Of a DNA stretch of 64,000 nt, positions 62,469 through 64,000 are shown piece after piece. Numbering within the stretch: position 1 is the first letter of the stretch; each line of letters begins with the position of its first letter. Made by a program: the position numbers and the translations under genes. The notes below the pieces were generated by a model. It worked only from the letters and a program-made list of their open reading frames with translations. It was not told the origin of the DNA and made no database searches. This stretch comes from Paenibacillus sp. 481. Its GTDB lineage: Bacteria; Bacillota; Bacilli; Paenibacillales; Paenibacillaceae. The stretch spans positions 4,915,501-4,979,500 of the forward strand of contig NZ_CP075175.1 in NCBI RefSeq assembly GCF_021223605.1. The letters run 5' to 3'.

Positions 62469-62993
62469 ATGATTGAATTACGAAAAATAACCGGAGATAA
62501 CATAGATGAAGTAATAGCACTTGAAGTTGGAGAAAACCAGAAAGACTTTATCGAAACTACTAATCTCAGAAGCTTTGCAGACGCTCATATGTTGAACGCA
62601 GACGGGATACCAGCGGCTCCCTTTGCCATTTATGCCGATGGAGTTGCGGTCGGATTTTTGATGTATATTTATGATACGTTGGATCATGAATCATTTGAAA
62701 ATGAAGTTTTTTACGGAAAGAAGAGCTATTTTATATGGCATATTATGATTGAAAAGAGTTATCAGGGGAAAGGATATGGCAAACTTGCCTTTGAAAAAAT
62801 GTTGATGGATATTGAAAATAGGCCATATGGGGAAGCAGAATATGTAGCCCTCTTTTATCGAACAAGTAATGTCAAAGCTAAAACGTTATACGCTTCATTT
62901 GGTTTTGTAGATACAGGCATCATTCAGGATAATAATTCGATGTTGGCGATTAAAAATCTAGATGAGAAAATAATAGAATCCATAGTAAAATAG
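62469..62993 (+). CDS. GNAT-family N-acetyltransferase
   Basis: This 174-residue enzyme transfers an acetyl group from acetyl-CoA to an amine. The acetyl-CoA loop is visible as QGKGYGKLAFEKML, and the C-terminal YASFGFVDTG completes the fold. It resembles the spermidine acetyltransferase BltD/PaiA type. The start at 62469 follows AAAAGGAG; an upstream frame overlaps the terminator. In the cluster it may acetylate an amino group of the product, as tailoring or self-protection, or may be unrelated to it. Confidence 0.8.
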   Translation: MIELRKITGDNIDEVIALEVGENQKDFIETTNLRSFADAHMLNADGIPAAPFAIYADGVAVGFLMYIYDTLDHESFENEVFYGKKSYFIWHIMIEKSYQGKGYGKLAFEKMLMDIENRPYGEAEYVALFYRTSNVKAKTLYASFGFVDTGIIQDNNSMLAIKNLDEKIIESIVK

Positions 62994-63045
62994 GATCTAT
63001 TTGAAATAAATGTATGTTTCTGAATGGATGGAAGGGGTTATTCAT

Positions 63046-63780
63046 ATGGGCAATGAGATTAAACTATTTTGCATTCCTTTTTCAGGGGGATCCGCCGAAG
63101 TATATCGCAAATGGAGCAAATCGCTAGAGAATAATATCCAATTATTACCTGTTGAATTGCCGGGCCGTGGCAAGAGAATATTTGAGCCACTTCTGGATGA
63201 CATAGATACTATTGTTGAGGATATTACTACTACGATAGCAAGCAACGTTGCTTCGAACGACGATTATGCGATATATGGGCATAGTTTAGGTTCATTACTT
63301 ACGTTTGAAACGTATTACAAGTTAATCGAGAAGGGTGTTCATAAACCGCAGCATATTTTTTTTAGCGGACGTAACGCACCGCAAAATAGGTATAACCGAA
63401 CTTTAATTCATCGATTGCCAGATGAGCAATTTTTGCATGCGGTTATGAGTTATGGAGGCAATACGCATGAAATAATCGAAAATAAAGAGTTGCTTGATTT
63501 ATTCTTACCGATATTGCGTGCTGATTTTAAGATATCAGAAACATATTGTCACCAAGAGAAAAAAGATAAGATCGCTTGTGATATTACAATCATAAATGGT
63601 CGCAACGACCACAGTGCTAATAGGTATGACATGTCCGAGTGGAGCTATTATGCAGGTGGGGCAGCGACTTTTCATACGGTAGATGGTGGACACTTTTTTA
63701 TTACAGAGAATTATGGACCTGTTGTGGATATTATCAAGCAAACATTGACTATATCAGATGGAATTATAGAAAGTCCATGA
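63046..63780 (+). CDS. Type II thioesterase
   Basis: This 244-residue alpha/beta hydrolase removes wrong or stalled acyl groups from carrier domains of polyketide or peptide synthases. Ser80 (GHSLGS), Asp188 (NGRNDH) and His216 (DGGHFF) form the triad, and IPFSGGSAEVYRKW near the N terminus is typical. The start at 63046 follows GGAAGGGG. It lies 52 bp after the GNAT gene and supports the view that the cluster continues. Confidence 0.92.
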   Translation: MGNEIKLFCIPFSGGSAEVYRKWSKSLENNIQLLPVELPGRGKRIFEPLLDDIDTIVEDITTTIASNVASNDDYAIYGHSLGSLLTFETYYKLIEKGVHKPQHIFFSGRNAPQNRYNRTLIHRLPDEQFLHAVMSYGGNTHEIIENKELLDLFLPILRADFKISETYCHQEKKDKIACDITIINGRNDHSANRYDMSEWSYYAGGAATFHTVDGGHFFITENYGPVVDIIKQTLTISDGIIESP

Positions 63781-63842
63781 TTGCTCGTTTTATTGTGAAC
63801 TAATTTTCATTTATCCTAATTTGGAAAAGAGGTTTTGAATCC

Positions 63843-64000
63843 ATGAACAGCAATATGATTTGGGGGATCGCATTATTAGCGCTAAGTGTGTTTCTTAAGC
63901 CGATAATGGCGATTGTGGGGCTGAATGAAAGGTTGTTCGGCTTGCACTGGCAAGGTGAAACTTTGTTTTCATTGAGTCCATTAGTATTTCGGATTATTTT
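63843..64000 (+). CDS. N terminus of a membrane protein, cut by the window end
   Basis: Fifty-two codons are visible from an ATG twelve bases after AAGAGG. They encode a hydrophobic helix (MIWGIALLALSVFLKPIMAIVG in two parts around a Lys-Pro) and a loop GLNERLFGLHWQG. The family cannot be named from this part. Its place 62 bp after the thioesterase suggests membership of the PKS operon. Confidence 0.5.
   Translation, partial: MNSNMIWGIALLALSVFLKPIMAIVGLNERLFGLHWQGETLFSLSPLVFRII

Overview
The window looks like a chromosomal segment of a spore-forming, chitin-degrading Gram-positive bacterium of the Paenibacillus/Bacillus group. The evidence is an S-layer-homology (SLH) anchored Vpr-type subtilase, two chitin-active lytic polysaccharide monooxygenases, a cydABDC operon, a YheC/D-type ATP-grasp protein, YjcZ-like and YdjO-like small proteins, strong AGGAGG-type ribosome sites and frequent TTG/GTG starts. 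This is inference from protein families; no 16S or other marker gene is present. No tRNA, rRNA, transposase or CRISPR array was seen.

Layout. (1) 1-2.0 kb: the end of a surface-polysaccharide cluster (GDP-L-fucose synthase, family 2 glycosyltransferase). (2) 2.1-9.0 kb: a phosphodiesterase lipoprotein, a YdjO-like zinc ribbon, and a giant SLH subtilase. (3) 9.5-15.8 kb: two AA10 LPMOs flanking a heterodimeric ABC exporter pair with a palindromic operator at its promoter. (4) 16.0-22.8 kb: a YjcZ-like peptide and the cytochrome bd operon with its assembly exporter. (5) 22.9-26.9 kb: a chromate-type transporter, a small beta-rich protein, a YheC/D-like ATP-grasp protein and a GT4 glycosyltransferase. 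(6) 27.2-42.0 kb: a polymorphic-toxin island. It holds a DcrB/Eag-like protein, a VgrG-like spike, a pentapeptide-repeat protein, an unknown protein, a DUF4280 PAAR-like protein, a 1928-residue VgrG-Rhs-toxin fusion and a probable immunity gene, followed by decayed rhs C-terminal cassettes and an immunity gene with an internal stop. (7) 42.4-44.2 kb: a nonsense-carrying 3' fragment of prfB and an APC permease. (8) 44.7-64.0 kb: a trans-AT polyketide synthase cluster, cut by the window end. It has a leader with promoter and terminator, a three-gene ABC transporter, an AT homologue lacking its catalytic residues, a KS homologue lacking both catalytic histidines, an intact malonyl AT, two KS-DH-KR-ACP proteins, a GNAT, a type II thioesterase and a membrane protein.

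How they fit. In the toxin island the VgrG-like, PAAR-like, Eag-like and Rhs parts are those of a contractile-injection payload, but no sheath, tube, baseplate or ATPase gene is present, so delivery is unexplained. In the PKS cluster the intact AT (51.5 kb) would load both AT-less modules in trans, the TE II would clear stalled carriers, and the ABC proteins would export the product or give immunity. The dead AT-like/KS-like pair has no obvious enzymatic role and is the most unusual part of the cluster.
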